From assembly GCA_018268315.1 (NCBI GenBank), contig JAFDWU010000001.1, forward strand, positions 652,324 through 716,323: a stretch of 64,000 nt of DNA. Reading direction: 5' to 3'. The notes under the pieces were generated by a model that was given only the letters and a program-made list of their open reading frames with translations, was not told the origin of the DNA and did not search any database. The stretch comes from Armatimonadota bacterium (GTDB taxonomy: Bacteria > Armatimonadota > Fimbriimonadia > Fimbriimonadales > Fimbriimonadaceae). Both the position numbers and the translations under genes were made by a program. This document shows positions 8,437 through 16,174 of the stretch, piece by piece (position 1 is the first letter of the stretch; every line of letters begins with the position of its first letter).

Positions 8437-9441
8437 ATGTCACAGGTTGCTACCGTTGAAAGCGCCGCGATCCAGGAGGTGCAGGCCGCTTCCAGCAGCG
8501 CGGAACTGCGCGCCATCGAGATCAAGTACCTCGGCAAGAGCGGGGAGCTAACCACCTTGCTGCGCCTCATCGGCACCCTGCCGAACGAGGAGAAGCCGAA
8601 ATTTGGACAGCAAATCAACGAAGCAAAAGCTCGCGTAACCGCCCTCATCGAAGAAAGGGATGCGGCGTTGAAGGGTGGCGAGATGCTCGCCCAATTTGAG
8701 CGCGAGAAGATCGATATCACGCTCCCCGGAAGACCTTGGCGAATCGGGCGCGAGCATGTTCTTCAACTCACCGCGAACAAGATCAGGCGGGTGCTAGGGG
8801 GCCTTGGCTTCCGGTACATCGAAACGCCCGAACTTGAGCACGTCAATTACAATTTCGCAGCCCTGAACTACCCGCCCGATCACCCCGCGATGGACGATCA
8901 GGACACTTTCTACATTGACGACGACACCGTGCTTCGCACGCAATGCACCGCCATGCAGGGGCGCATCTTTGAGAAGGTCAAGCCGCCGTTACGCTACTTC
9001 ACCGTCGGCCGAACGTTCCGCAATGAAGCGGTAGACCGCACCCACGGGCACACCTTCCACCAGGTCGACGCCGTGATGATCGACGAAGGCATCAGCATGG
9101 CCGATCTTAAGGGCGTGCTTGAACTGTTCGCACGGGAGATGTTTGGCGAGAACGCGCAAGTTCGGTTCCGGCCCGATTTCTTCCCGTTCGTTGAGCCGGG
9201 GGTCGATTACGCGATATCCTCCCCCAAGTTCGCCGGTGGGCGATGGCTGGAGCTTGGCGGCGCCGGCCTCGTGCATCCGAACATCCTGCGTGCCTATGGC
9301 ATTGATGAGGAGAAATACTCCGGCTTTGCCTTCGGCCTCGGCGTTGAGCGCATTCCCATGCTGGCCCACGGCGTGGACGACTTAAGGCACTTCCTTGAGA
9401 ACGACCTTCGGTTCTTGGACCAATTCACGAGCGAAATATGA
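8437..9441 (+). CDS. pheS: Phenylalanine--tRNA ligase alpha subunit
   Basis: A protein of 334 aa, the catalytic subunit of the (alpha-beta)2 enzyme that charges tRNA-Phe. The N-terminal ~90 residues form the tRNA-binding coiled coil. Class II aminoacyl-tRNA synthetase motifs follow. Motif 2 is the F-T-V-G-R-T-F-R-N-E segment near residue 190, followed by D-R-T-H-G-H-T-F-H-Q-V-D. The Phe-binding pocket segment is F-R-P-D-F-F-P-F-V-E-P-G-V-D. Motif 3 is G-F-A-F-G-L-G-V-E-R-I-P-M-L near residue 305. Length and order are those of bacterial PheS. The stop overlaps the pheT start by 4 bp (ATGA), so translation is coupled. Confidence 0.95.
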   Translation: MSQVATVESAAIQEVQAASSSAELRAIEIKYLGKSGELTTLLRLIGTLPNEEKPKFGQQINEAKARVTALIEERDAALKGGEMLAQFEREKIDITLPGRPWRIGREHVLQLTANKIRRVLGGLGFRYIETPELEHVNYNFAALNYPPDHPAMDDQDTFYIDDDTVLRTQCTAMQGRIFEKVKPPLRYFTVGRTFRNEAVDRTHGHTFHQVDAVMIDEGISMADLKGVLELFAREMFGENAQVRFRPDFFPFVEPGVDYAISSPKFAGGRWLELGGAGLVHPNILRAYGIDEEKYSGFAFGLGVERIPMLAHGVDDLRHFLENDLRFLDQFTSEI

Positions 9442-11462
9442 AGTTCCCCTATCAAATGCTGCTGGATTACGTCCAAACGAGCCTAGATGCGGAAGGCATT
9501 GGCGACCTCCTGACAATGGCAGGATTCGAGCTAGAGGGCATCGAAGAAGTGGATGGCGACAAGGTGCTGGACATCAAGGTGATGTCGAACCGAGGCGATG
9601 GCCTGTCCGTGTTTGGCCTTTCGCGCGAAGTGCTCGCCAAGGATCCAAAGTCCAGCCCCACTAAGCTTTACGAGGCGGCGGTTGCCGGCTTCCCAGGCGA
9701 CGAATGGCCGGTGATGAGCCCATCGCCCATCACGATTGAATCTAAAGAGTGCAACCGATTCTGTGGCCTTGTGCTGGAGAATGCTGGTAATGGCTCGACG
9801 CCGGACTGGATGCAGAAGCGGCTGAAGCAAGCCGGGATGCGCCCGATCAGCCTGCTGGTTGACCTCACGAACTACATCGTGCTGGAACTTGGTCGCCCCA
9901 TGCACGCCTTTGACTTTGACAAGCTGAAGGGCAACCGCATCGTTGTCCGCCAAGCCAAAGCAGGCGAAAAGCTAACCACCCTGAACGGCGACGAGCATGA
10001 GCTGAAGCCGGACCAGATGATGGTTTGCGACGCCGAGCACCCTGTCGGCGCCCCAGGCGTGATGGGCGGGCTTGAAACCGAGATATCCGAATCCACAACG
10101 CGCGTATTCGTAGAGTCGGCGCACTTCCTGAACACCGCCGTCCGCAAGCTGCGTAAGCAGCTTGGCCTCAATACCGATGCCAGCTATCGGTTCGAGCGAA
10201 GCGTCGATCCTGAGTCCTGCTTGCAGGGTCTGCGTCGCTTCCATCAGCTATTACAGGAAGCCGGAGTCAGCCCCAAGGTTGTCGGCTTCGCCGACGAGTA
10301 CCCCAATAAGCCACAAACGCCGACGGTAAACGTGCGCGTTTCCCGCGCAAACCTGCTGCTAGGCATGCCGGTCACCGCCGCTGAGGCGAAGGGCTACCTG
10401 GAACGGCTTGGCATGAAGGTCAGCGGCGATGGCGAGCCGTTCTCGGTTCAGATTCCAACCTGGCGGCCTGATCTTGTGCAGGAAAACGATCTTGTGGAGG
10501 AGATTGGCCGAATCCACGGCTACGACCGCATCCCGACGCGGCTTCCGCACGGCACCACCCTTGTCAGCGGCACGTTCGGCATCGAGGCGTTCATCGACCG
10601 GGTTCGCGAAGAAGTTGTGAGAGCTGGTTTCACCCAGATCATCAGCCACTCGCTGCGAGACGTCCATCCGCTCGACGCGAATGGAAAGCGCATTATGCCA
10701 AGGAATCCGGCTTCGCCGGAAGCCGCCTACCTTCGTAACGCGCTTTGGCCGTGCCTTGCCGATGCCGCCCGCCGAAACCAGGGCGAAGGGCTTGCGCTCT
10801 TTGAAATCGGCCGAACCTTCACCGCCAACGGTGAGCGCCAGGAGCTTGCCGTGATGACCGTGGGCGAGCTTCTTCCCGTTCACTGGGTGAAATCCCAATC
10901 TCCCGAAGCTGACTTCTATTCCCTAAAGCAAGCCTTGCTGGACATCTGCCATCAAGCAGGCGTTACGGCAAGCGTCGTCGCGCCAAAATCGTCCGACCCT
11001 CGCCTCCACCCCTATCAGCAGGCGGAACTGCACGGTGAGGGCGGCGCGTTCGGCCTCTTCGGAAGAATCCATCCTACTGCCGCCGAGGAAAGCAGCCTTT
11101 CGCCCGACACGGTTCTTGCCACCATCGATCTTGAGCGCATGTTTGCAAGCCGCCGGGACGATATCCACCTGAAGCCAATAAGCCGCAATCCGGCCGTCCG
11201 ACGTGACATCGCCATCCTTGTTGATGAGGCAGTCCCCTTTGCGAGCATCGAGCAAACCATCGGGAAAGCGCTTGGCGGAGAGCTTGAGAGGATGTGGCTG
11301 TTCGACGTCTACAAAGGCAAGGGCATCCCCGAAGGCAAGCACTCGCTAGCGGTTGCGCTACAGCTTCGCAAGCTTGGCGAAAACTTCACGGATGAGGAAG
11401 CGAACCAGGCGCGGGATCGCGCCGTTCAGGCGCTTGCTTCGCTTGGGGCGACCATCCGGTAA
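9438..11462 (+). CDS. pheT: Phenylalanine--tRNA ligase beta subunit, short form
   Basis: A protein of 674 aa, partner of PheS. Visible parts are the B1-like segment D-I-K-V-M-S-N-R-G-D-G-L-S-V-F-G-L-S-R-E-V near residues 47-67, the B3/B4 editing module (R-F-C-G-L, G-M-R-P-I-S-L-L-V-D-L-T-N-Y), the B5 domain with W-R-P-D-L-V-Q-E-N-D-L-V-E-E-I-G-R-I-H-G-Y, the catalytic-like core, and the C-terminal ferredoxin-like anticodon-binding domain (V-R-R-D-I-A-I-L-V-D to the end). The ~110-residue EMAP/OB-fold insertion usually found after residue ~40 is absent, which explains the short length compared with ~790 aa. Its last 77 bp overlap the convergent membrane-protein gene. Confidence 0.94.
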   Translation: MKFPYQMLLDYVQTSLDAEGIGDLLTMAGFELEGIEEVDGDKVLDIKVMSNRGDGLSVFGLSREVLAKDPKSSPTKLYEAAVAGFPGDEWPVMSPSPITIESKECNRFCGLVLENAGNGSTPDWMQKRLKQAGMRPISLLVDLTNYIVLELGRPMHAFDFDKLKGNRIVVRQAKAGEKLTTLNGDEHELKPDQMMVCDAEHPVGAPGVMGGLETEISESTTRVFVESAHFLNTAVRKLRKQLGLNTDASYRFERSVDPESCLQGLRRFHQLLQEAGVSPKVVGFADEYPNKPQTPTVNVRVSRANLLLGMPVTAAEAKGYLERLGMKVSGDGEPFSVQIPTWRPDLVQENDLVEEIGRIHGYDRIPTRLPHGTTLVSGTFGIEAFIDRVREEVVRAGFTQIISHSLRDVHPLDANGKRIMPRNPASPEAAYLRNALWPCLADAARRNQGEGLALFEIGRTFTANGERQELAVMTVGELLPVHWVKSQSPEADFYSLKQALLDICHQAGVTASVVAPKSSDPRLHPYQQAELHGEGGAFGLFGRIHPTAAEESSLSPDTVLATIDLERMFASRRDDIHLKPISRNPAVRRDIAILVDEAVPFASIEQTIGKALGGELERMWLFDVYKGKGIPEGKHSLAVALQLRKLGENFTDEEANQARDRAVQALASLGATIR

Positions 11463-12741
11463 TCACCATCTCGCCAAGTAAAGCGATCAGACCCGCAACG
11501 AAGACCGTGCGCATGGCCATCGGCCAGAAGTAGTAGTGGGCGAACATCTTGGACCACGCCATCGGCAGGAACGCCAGGAACGAGAGCCCGTAGCCGGTCA
11601 AAAGCAGCGCCTTCTTCTTCGGGAACATGAAGAAAAGCGCAATGTTCGCGGCAATCGTCAGGAATTGAGCATAAGGCGGCCAGGTTACGAAGATGAGCGG
11701 CCCCTGATCGAGCCCTTCCTTTAGCCTTCCGACTTCGCGATAAGCGGGGGCAAGGTAGTCGGTAAGGTCCAAGAACACCGAGTAGCCATGCCGAAGCTGC
11801 TGTGCCTGATACTGGCTTAGCCCAGCGGGCAGCACCTCATGCCGCACGTACAGATAAAGGCCCAGCAAGACGAAGGAAAGCGCCGGAACCTGCCACTTGA
11901 CCCGGTAACCCTGCAACCAAAGGCTCACGGCAACTCCCACAAAGCAGGCGGGAAGCATCACCGCTTGCTCATAGCTGGAAAGCGCCAGCCAGCAGCAAAT
12001 AAGCGAGAGCCCCGCCAACAGCATTGAGTTCTTTGGCGAAGCCTCAACCTGGGTGTTGCGGGTGGCTGGTGGATTCAGTGGCGAGGGCGGAACCGGCAAA
12101 CGGTCGGTGCGCAACCGCTCGTAGCGGGCATAAAACGCCAAAGCCAGCAATGCAAAGAACGCCGCCACCGTTGCCGTGCGCCCAGGTAGCCAATCCATCG
12201 TGCGATTGCGAATTCCCTGCAAACCCGAAAGCTCTAGCGCGGCATAGATTCCAATTAGGGCGATCCCAACCGCGTTGATCCACCGCTTTGGCTGGCGCAC
12301 CAGCGCAACCAGCGCCGCGATTCCAACTAGACCCAAGAAGGGCGCATAAAGATCGCCACCTTTATCCTGAACCCAAACCGTAAATAGCACCGCGCACCCG
12401 GCGGCAATTAACGGCGAACCGAATAGCGCCCAAACGAACCAGAAAAGGGCAAGTATGCAGAGGCCCACTATAGCGGCGCTCGTGACCTCAAAGCCAGTTT
12501 CCGAGCCGGGATGAAGACGCTGATCCATTTCGAAGGTCAGTGTGCTGACCGGGCGATAGAAGTGGTTTCCAAGCGGCCAGTCGCCGACGAACCAACTCAG
12601 CGGCGCATGCCGCTGCTGGATGTTCTGCAGCAGCACCTTGGTGTCGGTGTCATCGAACTGGCCACCAACCCGCGAATAGGAGAAGGTGACGTAAATCGCA
12701 CACAGCACGGCAACTAAAATGTAGGGCCACTTACGCTTCAC
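11386..12741 (-). CDS. Multi-spanning membrane protein, possibly GT-C glycosyltransferase-like
   Basis: A protein of 451 aa from a GTG start, with roughly ten hydrophobic helices spread over its length. After the first helix comes a soluble loop with acidic D-D-T-D (about residues 30-33) and G-N-H-F-Y-R-P-V-S-T-L-T-F. A lumenal acidic motif followed by an R-P-[LV]-S segment is typical of GT-C-fold glycosyltransferases and TMTC-like proteins, so a lipid-linked sugar transferase is possible, but no specific family is recognised. CATAAT (12749-12754, minus strand) lies 7 nt before the GTG. The 3' end overlaps pheT by 77 bp tail-to-tail. It is divergent from the membrane protein at 12787. Confidence 0.7.
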   Translation of the reverse strand: MKRKWPYILVAVLCAIYVTFSYSRVGGQFDDTDTKVLLQNIQQRHAPLSWFVGDWPLGNHFYRPVSTLTFEMDQRLHPGSETGFEVTSAAIVGLCILALFWFVWALFGSPLIAAGCAVLFTVWVQDKGGDLYAPFLGLVGIAALVALVRQPKRWINAVGIALIGIYAALELSGLQGIRNRTMDWLPGRTATVAAFFALLALAFYARYERLRTDRLPVPPSPLNPPATRNTQVEASPKNSMLLAGLSLICCWLALSSYEQAVMLPACFVGVAVSLWLQGYRVKWQVPALSFVLLGLYLYVRHEVLPAGLSQYQAQQLRHGYSVFLDLTDYLAPAYREVGRLKEGLDQGPLIFVTWPPYAQFLTIAANIALFFMFPKKKALLLTGYGLSFLAFLPMAWSKMFAHYYFWPMAMRTVFVAGLIALLGEMVITGWSPQAKQAPERRDPAPGSLPHP

Positions 12742-12786
12742 CGCGCATATTATGATTTCTCTTTCGTCGGTTAGTTGAACTAAACG

Positions 12787-14028
12787 ATGAAAGGGCTTGC
12801 GCGGCGATTATTTTCGGAGGAGCTTTCGTGGCTTCGCGTCGTCGCCATTGGCGCGGGCATCCTGTCCTATCTGCGGGCCGCGCGGCTGCCGAACGCCTGG
12901 GCCGCCACTCAAGCCACCACGACCTATCAGAATGGGTTCATCAAGCGCGGGCTCCTTGGCTCGATTCTAAGCTGGATCAACATGCCCGCCGTCGATTACG
13001 AGCGGTTCGCGATCGCCTCCGTTGTGTTCATGGCGGCGCTGCTCGTGGTGTTCGCGTTTACGGTCCGCAAGTTGGGGACCTTGCGCTCAACATGGGGAGT
13101 TTGCTCTGCCGCAATTCTGCTTTCCAGTTTCGCGTTCTCTTTCCTTGCCCACCTCATCGGCTACTTGGACATCCCCATTCTCCTCCTTGGGTGCCTTACC
13201 TTCTGGCCCAAGAAGCCCGCCGAGCGCATCGCGGCAATCGTGCTTTGCACCGTCCTCGGACTACTGTTTCACGAGCTGTATCTCCTAGCCGTCCTGCCAT
13301 TTTCCTTGTTCGGCTACTGGTATGCGGTCCTACGAGATGAAACCACGCGGATAAAAATGCGGCTTGCCGCATCGCTTATCCCCATCGGGGGCGCGGTGGG
13401 AATGCTCGGCTATTTAGCCATTCCTAAAGCTGAAAACACAAGCATGGCCAACTTCCTGGCTTCTTCTGCGCTTGGAAATGCCAACTACATGCCGCGCCTA
13501 GATTTCTACCCACTGCTTTACCGCCCGCTGGCAACGAATTGGCAAATCGTATGGTCGGGCTTTCATGAGAAGGGTTGGCCGCCAGATCAGATCTTTGGCA
13601 TCCTTACCTACGGTTTCACCGTCGCCGCCTTGCTGGTAATCGGGCTGAGCCAGATGAAGCGGCAACTGAGCGGAAAGCGCTTGCAGCTTGCCCGCTGGCT
13701 GCTTTTCGTCTGCTCCCTCGCACCCGTCGGCCTCATCTTCATCGCCGTCGATGATTACCGCTGGTTTGCGCTCGCCACGTTTTCCACGTTCTTCTGCGTT
13801 GCCGCCGTTCTTGAAAGACCAGCTAGTGAGCCGCTTCCTTGGCAGCTGAGAACGTGCCTCACGGTGGTGATGCTGAACCTGATCACTTCGGGCGATCTTT
13901 ACGACAAAGCCATGCCGGAAGGCTTTCCCTTCCGCGGCCTTTTCAGGACTCCATCTGTAGAGAGTCCGCGCACTCCGCCCCAAAGCTCAATCCAGCCGAA
14001 TCCTTACCGCAGGAACCCAACCGAGTAA
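12787..14028 (+). CDS. Multi-spanning membrane protein of unknown function
   Basis: A protein of 413 aa with about ten hydrophobic segments. Near residue 45-60 there is T-Y-Q-N-G-F-I-K-R-G-L-L-G-S between helices, recalling the Y-G-F-V-R-R-G-L motif of uncharacterised envelope membrane proteins that accompany GT-C enzymes. The last ~50 residues are polar and Pro-rich (T-P-P-Q-S-S-I-Q-P-N-P) and probably cytoplasmic. I do not recognise the family. It is divergent from the gene at 11386-12741 with only 45 bp between the starts, so the two may share regulation and pathway. A thioredoxin operon follows 21 bp downstream. Confidence 0.65.
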   Translation: MKGLARRLFSEELSWLRVVAIGAGILSYLRAARLPNAWAATQATTTYQNGFIKRGLLGSILSWINMPAVDYERFAIASVVFMAALLVVFAFTVRKLGTLRSTWGVCSAAILLSSFAFSFLAHLIGYLDIPILLLGCLTFWPKKPAERIAAIVLCTVLGLLFHELYLLAVLPFSLFGYWYAVLRDETTRIKMRLAASLIPIGGAVGMLGYLAIPKAENTSMANFLASSALGNANYMPRLDFYPLLYRPLATNWQIVWSGFHEKGWPPDQIFGILTYGFTVAALLVIGLSQMKRQLSGKRLQLARWLLFVCSLAPVGLIFIAVDDYRWFALATFSTFFCVAAVLERPASEPLPWQLRTCLTVVMLNLITSGDLYDKAMPEGFPFRGLFRTPSVESPRTPPQSSIQPNPYRRNPTE

Positions 14029-14049
14029 GCTGAGCGTTAGACAAATAGC

Positions 14050-14565
14050 ATGAAACAACGTCTTGCTTTCGCCCTTGCCCTCACTACTCTGGCCGCCCTC
14101 TCGCTTGGCCAAGCCGACGGCACAAGGCAGGTAAAGGTTAACCAGCCCCTCCCGAAGTTTTCATTGACCACGGCTTCCGGGAAGAAATTTACCAACGCCA
14201 ACCTGAAAGGCAAGGTAGCGATCATCGATTTTTGGGCTACCTGGTGTCTGCCATGCAAGAAATCCATTCCGATGCTGCAGTACCTGCATAACAAATACAG
14301 CAGCCAGGGCTTAGTGGTCGTGGGCGCAGAAGTGCAAGACGAAGGCGCTAGCAAAGAGAGCCTTGACCGCTTCATCAAGAAGCAAGGCATGACTTACACA
14401 GTGACCGTTAAGTCAGACAAGCTTGCCGATCATCTTGGCGTATACGGGCTGCCAACCCTTCTCGTGGTTGACCGCAAGGGCAAGATCGTGAATGTCATCG
14501 AAGGCGTAGAGTTCGGCGAGCAGGACCGCCTCGACACCATGGTTAAGCAGCTTCTAAAGAAATGA
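14050..14565 (+). CDS. TlpA/ResA-like thiol-disulfide oxidoreductase, secreted
   Basis: A protein of 171 aa with an N-terminal signal peptide (Lys-Arg start, hydrophobic core to about residue 20). The thioredoxin fold begins with a P-L-P-K-F-S-L strand and has the active site W-A-T-W-C-L-P-C-K-K near residues 60-69, a CxxC redox centre. A later G-L-P-T-L-L-V-V-D strand supplies the cis-proline. Such proteins reduce or isomerise disulfides in the periplasm, for example during cytochrome c maturation. TAGACA (14038-14043) lies 6 nt before the ATG, so the message is probably leaderless. The next gene is a paralogue whose start overlaps this stop (ATGA). Confidence 0.85.
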   Translation: MKQRLAFALALTTLAALSLGQADGTRQVKVNQPLPKFSLTTASGKKFTNANLKGKVAIIDFWATWCLPCKKSIPMLQYLHNKYSSQGLVVVGAEVQDEGASKESLDRFIKKQGMTYTVTVKSDKLADHLGVYGLPTLLVVDRKGKIVNVIEGVEFGEQDRLDTMVKQLLKK

Positions 14566-15071
14566 GAGCCTTTCTAGTCGCTGCAACGCTGGCGTTCTCG
14601 GGGCTCGCTTATCCGCAGTCGGATATCGCCCTGTCCTACACGGGGTCGAAGTTTCCCACCTTCAAGCTGAAAACGCTTGATGGCAAAACCATTTCAAGCC
14701 AGAAGCTCAAGGGCAAGGTTTACATCGCCGATTTCTGGGCCACTTGGTGCGGCCCGTGTCGCCGAACGATCCCGATTCTTATCGAAATCAAGAAGAAGTA
14801 CAAGGGCAAGGCGTTCGAAGTCGTGGGGATGGATCTCTCCGAGCGAATGCCCAAGGAAGGCATCCAGAAATTTGTTTCGGCGATGGGCATGAACTACCCG
14901 GTTGCCCTTCAAGCCGAGTCGGTTGCGCGGCAGATATACGCCGCGAGACTGCCGACCCTCTATGTCGTGGACAAGAAAGGCGTCGTCCGATTCGGTGAGT
15001 CTGGAATGATGTACGACCCAGACGGCTCCAAGCTTTCCAAGCTCGTTGGTCAGCTCATCGCCGAGCGCTAA
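14562..15071 (+). CDS. TlpA/ResA-like thiol-disulfide oxidoreductase, paralogue
   Basis: A protein of 169 aa with a signal peptide (hydrophobic core to about residue 18) and a thioredoxin fold with active site W-A-T-W-C-G-P-C-R-R near residues 59-68. The cis-Pro segment is A-R-L-P-T-L-Y-V-V-D. The preceding gene encodes a similar protein and overlaps by 4 bp, so they form a translationally coupled pair. The CxxC dipeptides differ (L-P against G-P), which usually changes redox potential and may reflect a donor/acceptor or oxidase/reductase split. That division of labour is inferred. It overlaps the convergent tgt stop by 4 bp. Confidence 0.85.
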   Translation: MRAFLVAATLAFSGLAYPQSDIALSYTGSKFPTFKLKTLDGKTISSQKLKGKVYIADFWATWCGPCRRTIPILIEIKKKYKGKAFEVVGMDLSERMPKEGIQKFVSAMGMNYPVALQAESVARQIYAARLPTLYVVDKKGVVRFGESGMMYDPDGSKLSKLVGQLIAER

Positions 15072-16171
15072 GCCTTGGCGTACCTCTCGACAAGCTGGGG
15101 CCAGCTTCCGTTCTGGATCGCATCCCTGATTTCCTGCATCAGCCTGGCGTAGAAGCGCAGGTTATGGAGGGTGGCAAGGCGAGGACCTAAGGTTTCGCCC
15201 GCCTTAAAGAGGTGGCGCATGTAAGCTGCGCTGTATCGCTCGGTTTCGGGGAAGACCGAGCCTTCATCCACCGGGCCCTCGTAGTCCTCAAACTCCTTTC
15301 GTAGCACGTTCACCCTTCCATGTAGCGTATAAAGCGCGTGGTGCCGTGCCATGCGAGTGGGTAATACGCAGTCAAAGAGATCGATGCCGCTCGCCACCGC
15401 GTGAATAATGTCGCCCGGATGCCCGACGCCCATCAGATAGCGAGGCTTGTGCTTGGGCAGAAGTGGCGCGGTGAGCGCCACCACTGGGTGTTGCATCTCG
15501 GTCGGCTCGCCCACGCTCACGCCGCCAATCGCGCAGCCGTCGCATTCTAGTTCGGAGATGTAAGCAGCGGACTCACGCCGTAAGTCCTCGTGCACCCCGC
15601 CCTGAACAATCGCGAACACTCCTTGAGTCCCTCTGGCGGCGCTCAAAGAGCGCCGGGCCCAGGCGTGGGTGCGCTTCATCGCTGACGCGGCTTCATCGTA
15701 GGTGCAAGGGTAGGGCGGGCACTCGTCCAGCACCATGCTGATATCCACGCCTAGCTGCGCTTGGATTTGAATGGAGCGCTCGGGCGTAAGATGCATTTGC
15801 GAGCCGTCCAGATGGGAGCGGAAGGTGACCCCCTCGTCGTCGATCTTCCGCATCTTAGAAAGGCTCATCACCTGGTAGCCACCCGAGTCGGTTAGGATCG
15901 GCCCCTTCCAACTCATAAACTTTCCCAGCCCGCCAAGCCGCTCGATAAGCTCGCTTCCGGGTCGCAGGGCCAAGTGGTAAGTGTTCGAAAGAATTAGCTC
16001 AAAGCCGAGGCGCTCTAAGTCCTCGCTGCCAAGGGTCTTAACCGTTCCCTGAGTCCCAACCGGCATGAAGGCGGGAGTTTCCACGGTTCCGTGTGGAGTA
16101 TGCATGCGCCCCCTACGGGCGCCAGTGTAAGGGCACTCGGAAAGCAGTTCAAACTTAATGGATCCCGCCAT
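15068..16171 (-). CDS. tgt: tRNA-guanine transglycosylase (Tgt) lacking the zinc-site cysteines
   Basis: A protein of 367 aa. Tgt exchanges G34 for preQ1 in GUN-anticodon tRNAs. Catalytic and base-binding motifs are present: L-T-D-S-G-G-Y-Q-V-M-S-L, S-M-V-L-D-E-C-P-P-Y-P, G-G-V-S-V-G-E-P, and F-D-C-V-L-P-T-R with the nucleophilic Asp. The C-terminal zinc knot normally reads C-x-C-x-x-C plus a later His. Here residues 305, 307 and 310 are Ser, Phe and Thr, while the His (336, in T-L-H-N-L) is kept. The ATG at 16171 lies just after the stop of the DUF4143 ATPase, with TTGGAG upstream, so the two are probably co-transcribed. Identity is firm; the zinc loss is a real departure from most members. 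Confidence 0.92.
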   Translation of the reverse strand: MAGSIKFELLSECPYTGARRGRMHTPHGTVETPAFMPVGTQGTVKTLGSEDLERLGFELILSNTYHLALRPGSELIERLGGLGKFMSWKGPILTDSGGYQVMSLSKMRKIDDEGVTFRSHLDGSQMHLTPERSIQIQAQLGVDISMVLDECPPYPCTYDEAASAMKRTHAWARRSLSAARGTQGVFAIVQGGVHEDLRRESAAYISELECDGCAIGGVSVGEPTEMQHPVVALTAPLLPKHKPRYLMGVGHPGDIIHAVASGIDLFDCVLPTRMARHHALYTLHGRVNVLRKEFEDYEGPVDEGSVFPETERYSAAYMRHLFKAGETLGPRLATLHNLRFYARLMQEIRDAIQNGSWPQLVERYAKA

Positions 16172-16174
16172 CAG

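Noticed and set aside
10359-10898. 179-codon minus-strand frame inside pheT
   Set aside because: Shadow of the well-conserved pheT coding strand with no family resemblance.
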